DNA of 64,000 bases from Flaveria trinervia. Taxonomy: Eukaryota; Streptophyta; Magnoliopsida; Asterales; Asteraceae. The notes under the pieces are model-generated. The model saw nothing but the letters and a program-made list of their open reading frames with translations. It was not told the origin of the DNA and did not search any database. Numbering within the stretch: the first letter of the stretch is position 1; each line of letters opens with the position of its first letter. Positions 1 to 11,075 of the stretch are shown here, piece by piece. Location: NCBI GenBank assembly GCA_025506515.1, contig CM046443.1, positions 88,337,281 through 88,401,280 on the forward strand, given 5' to 3'. The position numbers were made by a program, and so were the translations under genes.

Positions 1-2041
1 AAGGTCCCAAAGACCCCCAAACATCCCCATTTCGATGCCAAAACGTCCAGATCGCTTCATGGGTATGATTCGAAACCGATGATAAGCATTAAACACATTT
101 AATCCTCTGTTACAAAGTCCAACGATCGAATAACCGAAAATTTCTTAATCGTATAGCCGTTCAACCGTTATACACTAATAATAATCCAATTAATTGAACT
201 TACACGATCATCTAACTACACCTAAACTATTACCAATCTCAATTGCACCTGAAAACACACAAACATAGTGATTCAATCACCAACACCATTGTGATCTGAA
301 ATGCAATCCAAATCCATACTCTGACCTGTCTCAATTGAAATTGGTAAAGGGCTTTGAATCAAGAAGCACATCCGAAGCTATCGTCAAGTTTAATTATAAT
401 ATCATCAACGTTTGATCATTGATTGGGTAGAAGACGTCCGCGACCTGTTCTTTATATTGTTTCAGATTCGATTCGGCTACAAATCAGGTGATTGGATATA
501 CATGTATACTCGAAATTACATGGGGAATCAAAGCCCCATGTTTATTCCTGTAAACGTTTTTGATTTGAGCTTGATTTTGATTAAGATCAAACTAGGGTTC
601 TTGAGTATCGGGGTTGTTTTTGAGATTGTGTTTTTAAAATTTTGGGGACGAAAGTAAACGCGGCTGAGAGCCTGGTCCATGATTAAGTCACCATCCCTTC
701 TACCTTGAGGTCCCGAGTTTGAACCCGAGTTCGAACCCGGGCTCCCTCAACTATTTTTTAGGGCTTTTAACCTTAAATAATTTGCATAATTCCTTTTATA
801 AATATAAAAAATAATATTTTTATAAACTTCGAATATTTTTAGGACACCAAATATTTTCTGAATTTTTTTTTCTAAGTTTAAGAAAATAGAAATATATATT
901 TTAAAAGCATTTTAACAAAGATCGTCTCAATAATTTCTAATAAAAGGGATTTTTAAATAATAATTAATAATCATTGTTAGTTTAAACGTTCTTTTCACTT
1001 AATATTGTTAAAATCATGGTTATTTCAAATAATTACTCAAATATTATATTTAAACTTTAATAATTATTATAAACGATTCAAATTCCATTTCTCTATATTT
1101 AAAACATACTAAGAAGATATTTTTTTGTATTTAAAATACTTAAAAAATACTCAAATACCCACACTGAACTCTTGACCTCGTTAAATCATTAAACTTACTA
1201 TTAAGTTTAAATCTTGTATATATGCATATTATTTTAGGTGCATTGTGAAGATTACGTTGGAACAAAGAAATCTATATTTTCTTATTAATCGTCTATTATA
1301 TACTTATTCATCATGTGAGTTTCCTTGCCCCTTTTTATGTCTTTTACATTATTTTGGGGTGAAACATGATATTTATACATCATACACTTATAAACGTTTA
1401 AGACTTGTAAAGCACTTGAAATTCATCTTTATATTTTTTCATGGTTATTTGTGTGTTGTAAGTGATTGTATGAAATACGTAGTTTGTTTACAATCATTAA
1501 CTATTTCTAGCCTGGCGACGTCTTAGATCTTTGGGTCTGACAAGCCTATTGGTGCTAAAGCCGAGGTATTGCCGGATTTTGATGGCATATGCTTGTTCAT
1601 CATGGGAACCAAATACACTTAGCCAATCATATATACTTGTAATCAAGTCGAGGTTTGGTTGTAACGATATGTGTTCTATAACCTTACTAACTTATAACCT
1701 ATGACATGAATTGCTACTTGTAACCTTGTTATATTATGTATGAAAACCTTGAAAACTCACCAACTTTTTAGTTGACCTTTTATTTTTATCATGTTTCAGG
1801 TAATCTCAAGTTTAAGGTAATCTTTTGAAGCTTGCAATAATCTAGGACTTGGACCTAGTTAATGAAATAAAAGATTATGTATTGTTATGTTATGTTTGAA
1901 CTTATTTCATATTTGAGACTGATGTTTGTAATGCCTTTTAAAACTTATAATTTTAATAATTACATTTACATATATATGTGGCTATGAACAATCTTAATCC
2001 TCTCATCTCGACGATTCCGTTATCAAGGTTGGGGTGTGACA
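1..2041 (+). repeat. TE1 5' LTR (partial)
   Basis: Collinear with 7952-9980 over its whole length with scattered substitutions and small indels. It ends in GTGTGACA directly before the primer site. It would contain promoter and polyadenylation signals, but I cannot place a transcription start. It contains a tRNA-like segment at 663-751. The open frame at 412-657 has a twin in the other LTR and is not treated as a gene. Confidence 0.92.
663..751 (+). other. tRNA-like (Pol III-type) segment in 5' LTR, with duplicated T-arm
   Basis: Counterpart of the segment at 8614-8691. It keeps a TGGTCCAT A-box-like block and a GAGTTCGAACCCGGG B-box-like block, followed by CTCAAC and a T-run. The T-loop part is present twice here (GAGTTTGAACCC then GAGTTCGAACCC), making this copy longer. 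It is a relic or SINE-like insert, not a functional tRNA. Confidence 0.5.
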
Positions 2042-2043
2042 GA

Positions 2044-2057
2044 TTGGTATGAGAGCC
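2044..2057 (+). promoter_or_regulatory. TE1 primer binding site (tRNA-iMet)
   Basis: TTGGTATGAGAGCC begins 2 nt after the LTR end. It matches the complement of the plant initiator tRNA-Met 3' end except for one G where C is usual. It would prime minus-strand DNA synthesis. Confidence 0.88.
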
Positions 2058-2738
2058 CATAACTATAGGGATTTAGGTTATTAGAAATGGTGACCTAGAC
2101 TATAGTTTATGCATGAACCTTACAGAATAATAGTATTATTCTTGTAAAATATATTGTTTTCCATGCTACATAATACTGTGCCATACTTATATGCAACTTG
2201 ATGCCTTAGCATAGGTTTGCCTTGTAATTATTTAAACTTTGTTATTTGTCTCCCTAAACTTATCCTTGACCCTTTGACTCTCCCCGACAAATGAAACTTC
2301 TTAATCTTATTCTCGATGACATGTGGAATCGACCCTTATTATAGTGGGTTTAATTCCTTAGACTCTATGTCTAATCTATGAAAATCTCATCAAGGTTTTG
2401 ATTTCATGACCCTGAGAAATTTGTATGACTCATAGACACCTGTATCCTGGATTTCCTGGCTAAAGGCCTTCTGGCTAAGGCAAGCATATCACCTAAATCC
2501 TACGGGACTAGTTATGCTTACCTGGGGATTACTGGGATGAGTGATAAACTATGGTCAACATACACAAGTTTCTACGGCGAATGGGTCAACTTACCTTGAC
2601 GTGTCAACGTTTCCAAATGGTAATGCATTACCAAATGGAACCATTCCATGTGCCTTACAACTTTTGGCTTATCCTTGTTAAAATTTATAATCCTTGTTAT
2701 TCTCTTTCCCGTTTCTAACTCATTTTGTATATTCCATC
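2058..2738 (+). other. TE1 untranslated leader
   Basis: Region between primer site and gag start. It is AT-rich with stops in all frames; I see no gene or recognisable RNA motif in it. Confidence 0.6.
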
Positions 2739-3944
2739 ATGTCTCGTCATCATGGAAAGCATGGAAGTTCCGATCATAAGCTAGCCGCCATGATTGCCCG
2801 ACAAATGGCTGTTGTCATCCCGACCATGGTTGCTGAACTTAATAGTACTTTGGTGACCAACTCTAGCAACAATGGAAATGGTCAACGAGAGAATAGTGCT
2901 AACCAAGGGCGCAACAACCAAACTTGCACTTTCAAGCACTTTAGCTATTGCAAGCCCACTAGTTATAGTGGCAAGGAAGGAGCCACTAGTCTTCTTGAGT
3001 GGTTCAAGAGCATGGTACTTTTGTTAGTTGTGAGTGTCCTAAGGCACTCAAAGTTTGTTATGCCACTAGTATGCTCCAACAAAGGGCACTTACCCGGTGG
3101 AATAGCGAGAAGAGAAATCGTGGAGCTAATGCTATATTGGCACTCTCTTGGGATGAGTTCAAGAACATCACCATTGCGAAGTTCTACCCGAGAAGTGAAT
3201 TACAAAAGTTAGAGGAGGAATTCTGGAACTTGAAGCAAGATGGTGGTGATCATATGGCCTACTTAACTAGGCATCATGAGTTGAGTATACTATTGCCCCA
3301 TATGGTCGACACTGTCCCCTACAACATCAAGAAGTTCATTAAGGGTGTACCACCCTAAATTCAAGATGCTGTGGTGGGTAGCCAACCCACAACCTTGGAA
3401 GAAGCCATTACTATCACTGCTCAACTCACCGAGAATCATATACGAGCGGGAACCATATCTGTGAAGGGTGCAAATAAGGTGGAAAAGACGGCTACCGAGG
3501 CCATTAAGGAGACTAAAGCTGAGCCATCTCACAACAACAACAAGAAGAAGCTTAAGTTCACACCGGCGCGCAAGTATGCCGTGGCTGCACCCAAACAACC
3601 CCAAAGACAACATGTACCTACGACTGCACCTGTGGCACAAGTGCCTGGGGCTAGGGCCTATGCTGGTCCTCAACCAATATACAACACTTATAGGTATCAT
3701 CATTCGGGGAATCAACGATGCCGTATCTGTACCTTATGCGGTAAATATGGGCACTTGGTGGCGACTTGTCATCGTGCACCTAACAACGCCGCAATGGTCA
3801 CAAACCGTGTTTGCTACAACTGTGGGGAACCTGGTCATTTCCGCCCACAATGCCCTCGTATGGTGGGTAATGTTCCACAAGCCCGAGGACATGCTTTCAA
3901 CATCAACACAAATCAAGCACAAGCAAACAACGATGTGGTGAATG
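2739..3944 (+). pseudogene. gag: TE1 gag (broken)
   Basis: Retrotransposon Gag, which would form the virus-like particle and bind RNA. The chosen start is the ATG opening MSRHHGKHG; an upstream in-frame ATG at 2694 gives only a hydrophobic extra stretch. The capsid part (Retrotrans_gag family) shows CTFKHFSYCKP, SWDEFKNI and YPRSELQKLE blocks. Two CCHC zinc knuckles follow, CTLCGKYGHLVATC and CYNCGEPGHFRPQC. Breaks: a frameshift near 3010 and a TAA at 3356-3358. The last codons run into a putative intron (3945-4027). Read without splicing, Gag would end at the TAA at 3962-3964. Confidence 0.88.
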
Positions 3945-4027
3945 GTATGTTAACTTACCTTTAACTTTTACGATCTGATTCTTTTCATACATTACCTGTA
4001 TCGTTAAATACCTTTAAAATTGAACAG
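3945..4027 (+). other. Putative 83-nt intron at the gag/pol boundary of TE1
   Basis: GTATGTT donor, T-rich body and AACAG acceptor. Joining 3944 to 4028 restores the conserved protease entry VVNG-MFLIN, which is continuous in the related elements TE2 (VTGRFPVN) and TE3 (VSGTFLVN). The intron length is not a multiple of three, so the reading frame changes only if it is removed. An in-frame stop lies inside it. No transcript evidence is available here. Confidence 0.65.
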
Positions 4028-7000
4028 GTATGTTTCTTATTAATAAAACTTATGCCTATGTCTTATTTGACTCTGGAGCCGATAAGAGTTTTGTTTCGTT
4101 GGAGTTTGAACCCATACTTGCTAAGCCACATACGAAACTAAAAAGACCTCTTACCATTGAAGTTGCCGATGGAGAACCAATCACCGTTGACGTCATTATT
4201 TGAGATTGCATCTTAAGTCTTGACGCGCATGATTTTCTTATCGATCTTATCCCTATGAAACTTGGAAGCTTTGACGTCATCATTGGTATGGATTGGTTAG
4301 CCAAACACCATGCCGAGATCATTTGTTTCGAGAACTGCATCCGTATACCGTTACCTTCTGGAGATACTTTGAAGGTGTTCGGTGAAAAATCCTGCAAAGG
4401 GCTTAAACTCATGTCTTGCACTCAAGCCCGAAAGTGCTTAAGCAAGAAGTATATGGCCTTCTTGGCTTACGTGGTCAACACGAAAGTCAATGGGAAAGAA
4501 CTTAATGATTTCCTATCGTACGAGACTTTCCTGAAGTATTTCCCGATGACCTTAGTGGTCTACCTCCCATGCATGAAGTCGAGTTTAAAATTGACTTAAT
4601 ACCGGGAGCAAACCCCATGGCTAATTCACCATATCGGCTTGCACCATCGGAATACAAGAACTCTCTAGTCAACTTCAACAGTTATCCGAGAAGGGCTTCA
4701 TTCGTCCTAGTTCTTCACCTTGTGGTGCACCTGTTCTTTTCGTGAAGAAAAAAGATGGATCGTTTCGTATGTGCATCGACTATCGTGAGCTTAACAAGAT
4801 TACCATCAAGAATCACTATCCTCTTCCTCGCATCAATGACTTGTTTGATCAACTTCAAGGAGCTGCTGTATTCTCGAAGATTGATCTACGTTCCACATAT
4901 CACCAATTACGAGTCCATGATGATGATATCCCAAAGACCGCGTTCCGTACTCATTATGGGCATTATGAGTTCATGGTCATGCCTTTTGGTTTAACCAATG
5001 CTCCTGTTGTCTTCATGGATCTCATGAACCGAGTATGCAAGCCTTATCTGGATAAGTTCGTGATCATCTTCATTGATGACATACTTATCTATTCCAAGTC
5101 CCACACTGATCACGAGCTACATTTGCGACAAGTTCTTGAGTTGTTGAAGAAAGAGCAATTGTACGCAAAGTTCTCGAAGTGTGAATTTTGGCTCAAGGAA
5201 GTCCAATTTCTAGGACACATGGTGAATAGCCAATGAATTTACGTTGATCCTGCAAAGGTGGAAGCTGTGAAGAATTGGTATGTTCCTACAACTCCTACTT
5301 AAGTTCGTTCTTTCCTAGGTCTTGCTGGTTATTATCAGCGATTCATTGCCAACTTTTTAAGGATCGCGAAGCCGCTCACTTCTCTAACACAAAGAATAAA
5401 CCGTTCGAGTGGGGGTCTGAGCAAGAAGAAGCTTTTGAAGTGTTAAAGCACAAGTTGTGCAATGCTCCTATCTTGACCCTACCTGATGGAAACGACGACT
5501 TCACCATGTATTGTGATGCATCTAAACAAGGCTTTGGTTGTGTTCTCATGCAACGAGGAATGGTCATAGCTTATGCATCGAGACAATTGAAGGTTCACGA
5601 GGTGAATTACACAACACACGATCTCGAGCTTGGTGTTGTCGTTTTTGCCTTGAATATTTGGAGATATTACCAGTATGGTACTTAATGCATTGTCTACACC
5701 GATCATAAAAGCCTTCAACACGTCTTTAATCAAAAAGATCTCAATATGAGACAATGTCGTTGGGTGGAGTTGATTAGTGACTATGATTGTGACATTCGAT
5801 ACCATCCTGGTAAGGCAAATGTTGTAGCTGATGCTCTAAGTCGAAAGAGTCACAACAAGACAATCTCGTTCCAAGAAATTCGCGATCGACGACAATGGTT
5901 TGACACGTTGGGTGAGTTTGATACTGAGATTCGACTAGATGCCAACGAGACTACTGTGTTTGTTACAAAACCTGAGAATAGATGGTGACATCGAGTCTAG
6001 TATCTTGGAGGCTCAACAACTGGTGCAACGAGAAAGAAGAATGAAGGATGAACTGGAGCATAATCTTTTAACCCAATCGGAAACGAAACCCAATGGATTG
6101 ATGTACTTCGCAAATCGAATTTGGGTTCCAAATCGTGATAATCTTCGTACATTTATCATGAACGAAGCTCATCAAACTTGTTATTTTATTCTTCCTGGCT
6201 CCGATAAGATGTACATGGACCTGTGTGGTCAATATTGGTGGCCTGGAATGAAGAAAGATATAGCGACTTATGTAGCTAAGTGCCTCACGTGTACGAAGGT
6301 TAAAACCGAACATCAACGTCCAGTGGATTACTTGAGCAACCTGAGATTCCTATGTGGAAGTGGGAACACATATCCATGGACTTCATAGCCAAGCTACCCC
6401 AAACCTCTCGTGGACATGATAGCATATGGGTGATGGTTGACCGATTGACCAAATCGGCACATTTATACCCATACGTGACACTTACAAGACATCAAGGTTG
6501 GCTCGTATATACGTTGATGATTTTGTAAGTCATCATGTGGTACCTCTACACATCATATCCGACCGAGATGCTCGTTTCACTTTGCACTTTTGGTCGTCTA
6601 TGCAAGAAATTTTGGGTACTCAATTGGATCTAAGCACGGTTTACCATCCTCAAACTGATGGTCAAACCGAGTGAACGATCCAAACCTTGGAGGATTAGCT
6701 ATGCCTAGGTGTCCTTGACTTTGGTGGTGATTGGGATACGCATCTACCGCTCGCGGAATTTTCGTATAACAATAGTTACCACTCGAGTATCAAGATGGCA
6801 CCATTCGAAGCACTTTATGGTCGTAAATGTCGTTCACCGATCTGCTGGACCAACATTGGTGAAAAATTCATCACTGGTCCTGAACTTATACAAGAGACGA
6901 ACGATAAAGTTTCTACCATCCGTAAGAACCTTGAAGTGGCAAGAAGTCGACAAAAGAGCTATGTTGATAAGCGACGTAAGCCATTGGAATTCCAAGTTGG

Positions 7001-7415
7001 GGAGATGGTTCTCCTTAAGGTTTCACCATGGAAGGGTGTTGTTCGCTTTGGAAAGAAGGGTAAACTGGCTCTGAGATTTGTAGGACCTTTTAAAATCCTA
7101 AAAAGGGTTGGAAAGGTGGCTTACCAACTGGAGTTACATTTCGACCTTAGTGGAGTTCATCCTGTGTTCCACGTTTCAAACATGAGGAAGTGCTTGGCTG
7201 ACGAAAGTCTGTTTGTTCCGCTGAAAGACATTCAGATCGACGAGTCCTTGCATTTTGTCGAGAAGCCTGTTGAGATCATGGACCACATCAGGAAGAAGAC
7301 TAGAACCACAACTACCCAAATTGTTAAGGTTCGTTGGGAGAATAAACATGACGTTAAAATTACTTAGGAACACGAGGAGCACATGAAGAAGAGATACCCG
7401 TCCTTATTTGTATAG
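4028..7415 (+). pseudogene. pol: TE1 pol: protease, RT, RNase H, integrase, chromodomain-like tail (broken)
   Basis: Polyprotein of a Ty3/Gypsy element. The aspartic protease has DSGAD at 4069-4083 and GSFDVIIGMDWL near 4264. RT spans about 4690-5240 with catalytic FIDDIL at 5069-5086. RNase H spans about 5400-5860 with YCDASKQG and TDHKSLQ. Integrase starts about 6140, with a core containing YHPQTDGQTE and EFSYNNSYH. The C-terminal GPF and VFHVSNMRKC blocks lead to a chromodomain-like end at 7413. Breaks: TGA 4201-4203, frameshifts near 4520 and 4650, TGA 5234-5236, TAA 5683-5685, TGA 6672-6674 and others. The second zinc-binding His of the integrase HHCC finger is Leu (FILPG where IHPG is usual). 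Confidence 0.9.
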
Positions 7416-7450
7416 TTTTATTTTTTTAAATTTCAGGATGAAATTCTTTT

Positions 7451-7463
7451 AAGTTGGGGAGAC
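7451..7463 (+). promoter_or_regulatory. TE1 polypurine tract
   Basis: AAGTTGGGGAGAC lies immediately before the TGTAACATC start of the 3' LTR. This is the expected place and composition for the plus-strand primer, although two T and a final C interrupt the purines. Confidence 0.75.
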
Positions 7464-7595
7464 TGTAACATCTCGTATTTTTCGTTAAATTAAAAGTTAA
7501 CTTTGTTAAATTCTTGTAAGGACAATTATGCCAATTATGAAACTTTGAGGGCTTGTTATGCATGTTGAGTTGAATTCTTCGATAAGTTCTTGTAA

Positions 7596-7700
7596 TTATT
7601 AATAATAATAATAATAATAATAATTTTTGTAATGATAAAAAGAATAATAACAAATTATAATAATAATAACAATAATATTATTAATAATAATAATTATGAT
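7596..7700 (+). repeat. TAA/AAT microsatellite in TE1 3' LTR
   Basis: Imperfect runs of TAA/AAT broken by short AT-rich pieces. The equivalent part of the 5' LTR is outside the window. Confidence 0.85.
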
Positions 7701-8613
7701 ATTAGTAAATTTAGTAATAATAACTATAAAATTATAAAAGCTTGGAAACGACTAAATTAGTAAAATTTAAATTGAGTTTAGGGGGGGTATTTTCAAATTT
7801 AGAAACCTTTGAAAATAAAGATTTTGCATAAAATAACAAAGGTTGAAACCATAGGGACCATTTCTGTAAATTTTAAAAACCCAAACCAACACTTCCATTT
7901 CCCCTCGATTTTCCGGCCTTGGCTCTGGCCAAATTCCGGCCAAGCGCCGGCGAGGTCCCAAAGACCCCCAAACATCCCCATTTCGATGCCAAAACGTCCA
8001 GATTGCTTCATGGGTATGATTCGAAACCGATGATAAGCATTAAACACATTTAATCCTCGGTTACAAAGTCCAACGATCAAATAACCGAAACTTTCTTAAT
8101 CGTATAGACGTTCAACCATTAAACACTAATAATAATCCAATTAATTGAACTTACACGATCATCCAACTACACCTAAACTATTACCAATCTCAATTGCACC
8201 TGAAAACACAAAAACATAGTGATTCGATCACCAACACCATCGCGATCTGAAATGCAATCGAAATCCATACTCTGACCTGTCTCAACTGAAATTGGTAAAG
8301 GGCTTTGAATCAAGAAGCACATCGGAAGCTATCCTCAAGTTTAATTCGAATATCATCAACGTTTGATCATTGATTTGGCACAAGACGTCCGCGACCTATT
8401 CTTCATATTGTTTCACATTCGATTCGGCTACAAATCGGGTAATTGGATATACATGTATACTCAAAATTACATGGGGAATCAAAGCCCCATGTCTATTCCT
8501 GTAAATGTTTTCGATTTGAGCTTGATTTTGATTAAGATCAAACTAGGGTTCTTGAGTATATGGGGTGTTTTTAAGATTGTGTATTTAAAATTTTGGGGAC
8601 GAAAGTAAACGTG

Positions 8614-8691
8614 GTTGAGAGCCTGGTCCATTGGTTAAGTCATTATCCCTTCTACCTTGAGGTCCCGAGTTCGAACCCGGGCTCCCTCAAC
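8614..8691 (+). other. tRNA-like (Pol III-type) segment in TE1 3' LTR
   Basis: A 78-nt stretch opens GTTGAG and closes CTCAAC, so the ends can pair over six bases like an acceptor stem. Inside are TGGTCCATTGG, close to a tRNA A-box, and GAGTTCGAACCCGGG, close to a B-box/T-arm. A run of seven T follows directly (8692-8698), as in Pol III terminators. The middle does not fold into a convincing anticodon arm, so this is a tRNA relic or SINE-like head, not a working tRNA. The other LTR has the same segment at 663-751. Confidence 0.5.
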
Positions 8692-10084
8692 TTTTTTTAG
8701 GGCTTTTAGCCTTAAATAATTTGCATAATTCCTTTTATAAATATAAAAAATAATATTTTTATAAACTCCAAATATTTTTAGGACACCAAATACTTTTTGA
8801 AATTTTTTTCTAAGTTTAAGAAAATCGAAATGTATATTTTAAAAGCATTTTAACAAAGATCGTCTGAATAATTTCTTATAAAAGGGATTTTTAAATAATA
8901 ATTGATAAATTATTGTGGTTTAAACGTTCTTTTCACTTAGTATTGTTAAAATCATGGTTATTTCAAATTATTACTCAAATATTATATTTAAACTTTAATA
9001 ATTATTATAAACGATTCAAATTCCATTTCTCTATATTTAAAACATACTAAGAAGATATTGTTTTGTATTTAAAATACTTATAAAAATATCAAATACCCAC
9101 ACTGAACTATTGATCTCGTTAAATCATTAAAACTTACTATTAAATTTAAATCTTGTATATATGCATATTAGTTTATGTACATTGTGAAGATTATATTGGA
9201 ATGAAGAATTCTATATTTTCTTACTAAACGTCTATTATATACTTATTCATCATGTGAGTTTCCTTGCCCCTTTTTATGTTTTTCACACTATTTTGGGGTG
9301 AAACATGATACTTATACATCATACACTTATAAACGTTTGAGACTTGAAAAAACTTGCAATTCATCTTTATATTTTGTCATGGTTATTTGTGTGTTGTAAG
9401 TGATTATATGAGATACATAGTTTATTTACAATCATTAACTATTGCTAGCCTGGCGTCGTCTTAGATCTTTAGGCCTGACAAGTCTATTTGGTGCTAAAAC
9501 CGAGGTATTGCCGGCTCCTGATGACGTATGCTTGTTCATCATGGGAACCAAATACACTTTACCAATCATAACTTGTAATCAAGTCGAGGTTTGGTTGTCA
9601 CGATATGTATTCTATAACCTTACTAACTTATACCTATGACATGAATTGCTACTTGTAACCTTGTTATATTATGTATGAAAACCTTGGAAACTCACCAACT
9701 TTTAGTTGACCTTTTATTTTTATCATGTTTCAGGTAATCCTCAAGTTTAAAGTGATCTTTTGAAGCTTGCAATAATCTAGGACTTGGACCTAGATAATGA
9801 AATAAAAGATTATGTATTGTTATATTATGTTTGAACTTATTTCATGTTTGAGACTTATGTTTGTAATGCCTTTTGAAACTTATAATTTTAATATATACAT
9901 TTAAATATAGCGTTATGTGGCTGTGAACAATCTTAACCCTCACATCTCGACGATTCTGTCGTCAAGGTTAGGGTGTGACAAAATCTGCCACCACCGCCAC
10001 CGTTTTCCATCTCACAAGACGTGTTAGTGTTCCTACCACCATTATTTTTTTGATTTGTGTTCAAAACACTAAGTTGAAGATTAG

Positions 10085-10810
10085 TAGATATACTCTTGAA
10101 GGTTAATATTCTTTACAATGTAGTTGTAGTATTGGTTGAATGTATTTGTAGGTTGTTAGTTTAATGTAGTTGTAGGTTGTTAGTTTAATTGCATTATGTT
10201 GTAGGTTGTTAGTTTAATTGTATAAACTAAAGTATTATTTTGGTTGAATGTAGTTGTAGTTATTAGATATACTCTTGAAGGTTAATATTCTTTACAATGT
10301 AGTTGTAGTATTGGTTGAATGTAGTTGTAGGTTGTTAGTTTAATGTAGTTGTAGGTTGTTAGTTTAATTGCATTATGTTGTAGGTTGTTAGTTTAATTGT
10401 ATAAACTAAAGTATTATTTTGGTTGAATGTAGTTGTAGTTAGTAGATATACTCTTGAAGGTAATATTTTTTACAATGTAGTTGTAGTTTTGGTTGAATGT
10501 AGTTGTAGGTTGTTAGTTTAATGTAATTGTAGGTTGTTAGTTTAATTGTATTATGTTATAGGTTGTTAGTCTAATTGTATAAACTAAAGTATTATTTTGG
10601 TTGAATGTAGTTGTAGGTTAGTAGATATACTCTTGAAGGTTAATATTTTTGCAATGTAGTTGTAGTTTTGGTTGAATGTAGTTGTAGGTTGTTAGTTTAA
10701 TGTAGTTGTAGTTGTTAGTTTAATTGTATTATGTTCTAGGTTGTTAGTTTAATTGTATAAACTAAAGTATTATTTTGGTTGAATGTAGTTGTAGGTTGTT
10801 AGTTTAATTG
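10085..10810 (+). repeat. 179-bp tandem repeat, about 4 copies
   Basis: The phrase TAGATATACTCTTGAAG recurs at 10085, 10264, 10443 and 10622, exactly 179 bp apart each time. Within each unit a shorter phrase, GTAGTTGTAGGTTGTTAGTTTAA, is itself repeated two or three times, so the array is a higher-order repeat. Copies differ by a few substitutions and single-base indels. It is noncoding. Confidence 0.93.
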
Positions 10811-11070
10811 TATTATGTTGTTAGATGTTAATGTAGTTGTAGTTTTGCATCAATGATAATGTTATAGGTAATATATAAAGTATATTGAGATTGTTTTGTT
10901 AGAATTATGATGTTAGAGGTTAAGATATAAAGTTTATTTGGATTGTTTTGTTGAATGATAATTTTATATGTTAATATATGAAGTTTATTTCTTTCGATAG
11001 AATGATAATGTATGTGTATGAAATAGTTATAACAATCGATAAGAGCTGGATTAAAACAAAAAATCGAACA

Positions 11071-11075
11071 TCTCC
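11071..11075. other. TE2 target site duplication, left
   Basis: TCTCC immediately before the LTR start, identical to 22343-22347 after the 3' LTR. A 5-bp duplication is normal for LTR elements and fixes both ends of TE2. Confidence 0.93.

Larger units (their letters stand above)
1..9980 (+). mobile_element. TE1: Ty3/Gypsy chromovirus, 5' end cut by window
   Basis: An LTR retrotransposon with the order LTR, tRNA-Met primer site, gag, protease, reverse transcriptase, RNase H, integrase with chromodomain-like tail, polypurine tract, LTR. Integrase after RNase H makes it Ty3/Gypsy. The tail ending in a KRYPSLF-type motif points to a chromovirus, probably the Tekay/Del group. The 5' LTR enters the window about 488 bp after its start, judged by alignment with the 3' copy. 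All genes carry stops or frameshifts, so the copy cannot move by itself. The 5' target duplication is outside the window; the 3' flank begins AAATC. Confidence 0.93.
7464..9980 (+). repeat. TE1 3' LTR (complete, 2517 bp)
   Basis: Begins TGTAACATC and ends GTGTGACA, so it has the TG...CA ends of plant LTRs. From 7952 it is collinear with the 5' LTR at 1-2041. It contains a TAA-rich microsatellite (7596-7700) and a tRNA-like segment (8614-8691). No gene is supported inside; the 81-codon frame at 8363-8608 is LTR sequence also found at 412-657. Confidence 0.93.
9981..11075. other. Spacer between TE1 and TE2
   Basis: Non-LTR sequence holding a 179-bp tandem array (10085 to about 10810). The short left edge (9981-10084) and the AT-rich right edge (10811-11075) have no gene I can support. 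It was continuous with 22348-22401 before TE2 inserted. Confidence 0.75.

Noticed and set aside
412..657. 81-codon frame repeated at 8363-8608
   Set aside because: It is kept in both places only because both are LTRs of TE1; no known domain and no sign of selection can be judged from two copies.
8614..8691. Annotating the tRNA-like segment as a real tRNA gene
   Set aside because: No convincing anticodon arm and a mismatched T-stem; kept only as a tRNA-like segment.
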